DNA of 5,101 nt from Phycisphaeraceae bacterium. GTDB lineage: Bacteria > Planctomycetota > Phycisphaerae > Phycisphaerales > Phycisphaeraceae. Position 1 is the stretch's first letter. Each line of letters begins with the position of its first letter. Below the pieces are notes generated by a model, which did no database searches, was not told where the DNA came from, and worked only from the letters and a program-made list of their open reading frames with translations. Of this stretch, positions 4,443 to 5,101 are shown piece after piece. Where the stretch lies: assembly GCA_020850375.1 (NCBI GenBank), contig JADZET010000153.1:1-5101 (forward strand), given 5' to 3'. The translations under genes and the position numbers were made by a program.

Positions 4443-5101
4443 ATGCCCAGCATCCACCACGACATTCATCCCCCGGTCAGGCTCGAGCGTGTGCGCCCCT
4501 TGGTGCGATACGTCGATGGCGAGCAGGCTGTTCTAGAAGTCCAGGTCAGGCTCCATTGCCCGCTGGCGGTCTCCGGCGAGGCTGTTTCTGATCCGCACGT
4601 TCAACCCGAGGTCGACCTGCTGCTGGAGATTCGCGGCGAGGACGGCTTTCGCGACGAGGCGTGGTACAAACTTCCGCCCAGCAACGGCAAGAAAGACCCC
4701 TCGCCGATGTGGATGTCGGTCGTCCAGCCCGAGCGGTGGTGGCCGGCGGGCATGGGCGGTCAGACGCTCTATCAGATGACCGTCAGCCTGCTCGTGGATC
4801 AGCTCGTGGTGGACCAGTGGGACACGACGCTGGGCCTGACCTCCGTGCGGGCCGGCGTCCCGGGCGAGGACTGCCCGCCGCTGTTGCTGGTCAACGGCAA
4901 GGAAAAGGCCATCGAGTCGGTGGTGATGGTCGACCGGATCGACGAGCGGCGGATGCTGCCGGTCTCGGCTGACTCGATCCTGCTGGTCCGCGATCATTAT
5001 GGGCCGGACGTGCTGTATCAGGCGGCCGACCGGGCGGGGATCCTGCTGATCCAGTGCGTGCCGATCGACGCCCAGGGCGTGCCGGAGCAGGAGATGGCCC
5101 G
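4443..5101 (+). CDS. Divergent GH2/beta-mannosidase-like protein, N-terminal part (3' truncated by window edge)
   Basis: The frame is open from ATG 4443 to the window end, giving 219 visible residues. RWWPAGMGGQTLYQMTVSL (98-116) closely resembles the LWWPNGYGEQPLY block of GH2 beta-mannosidase-type proteins. It is followed by GL (131-132), LLLVNGKE (147-154) at the place of the family's F-x-VNGxP strand, and DVLYQAADRAGILLIQCVP (189-207) at the place of the barrel helix-strand (LCDELGILVWQD). The usual RGxN after VNGKP is missing: the sequence continues KAIESVVMVDRIDERRMLP. The catalytic Glu residues would lie beyond the window. There is no signal peptide at this start. ATG 4431 is in frame and adds four residues; ATG 4443 is preferred because GGGGTG (4433-4438) lies just upstream. 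The role may be glycoside hydrolysis or, if catalysis is lost, binding; the family call rests on visible motifs only. Confidence 0.6.
   Translation, partial: MPSIHHDIHPPVRLERVRPLVRYVDGEQAVLEVQVRLHCPLAVSGEAVSDPHVQPEVDLLLEIRGEDGFRDEAWYKLPPSNGKKDPSPMWMSVVQPERWWPAGMGGQTLYQMTVSLLVDQLVVDQWDTTLGLTSVRAGVPGEDCPPLLLVNGKEKAIESVVMVDRIDERRMLPVSADSILLVRDHYGPDVLYQAADRAGILLIQCVPIDAQGVPEQEMA

Noticed and set aside
4533..4997. 154-codon minus-strand open frame within the GH2-like gene
   Set aside because: It is Gln/His/Arg-rich shadow coding opposite a + frame with recognisable GH2-type motifs and an upstream promoter.

Overview
The window is GC-rich bacterial DNA with short gaps between genes and no tRNA, rRNA, CRISPR array, insertion sequence or plasmid/phage hallmark that I can see. 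A Cys-type sulfatase, a secreted class A acid phosphatase-like protein, a DUF1349-type jelly-roll protein and a divergent GH2-like protein together suggest a planctomycete-like carbohydrate degrader (possibly Phycisphaerae). That assignment is inference from gene content and base composition, not from a marker gene.

Layout. Positions 1-126 are the last 41 codons of an unidentified + strand gene. Position 155-1042 (+) encodes a polytopic membrane protein with an HEIVGH zinc-binding motif at the end of its first membrane segment, i.e. a putative M50-type intramembrane metalloprotease. Position 1161-1868 (+) encodes an exported PAP2/PhoN-like acid phosphatase carrying all three signature blocks. 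Position 1940-3346 (+) encodes a 468-residue sulfatase with an intact CMPSR maturation motif and no signal peptide. Position 3368-4060 (-) encodes a 230-residue DUF1349-like protein that converges on the sulfatase with 21 nt between the stop codons. A 382-nt divergent control region (4061-4442) follows, then a + strand gene from 4443 running off the window edge, whose visible part resembles the beta-sandwich and early barrel region of GH2 beta-mannosidase-like proteins.

How they may work together. The four + strand genes at the left could be one transcript, though the 118-nt and 71-nt gaps leave room for internal control. The phosphatase looks exported and the sulfatase cytoplasmic, so they probably do not act on one substrate in one place. 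DUF1349 and GH2-like proteins fit glycan binding or processing. No new defence or mobile system is visible. The best leads are non-coding: overlapping inverted repeats in the phosphatase-sulfatase gap that could form a pseudoknot next to the sulfatase ribosome-binding site, a perfect 12-bp palindrome over the -35 box of the GH2-like gene, and a hairpin spanning both convergent stop codons.
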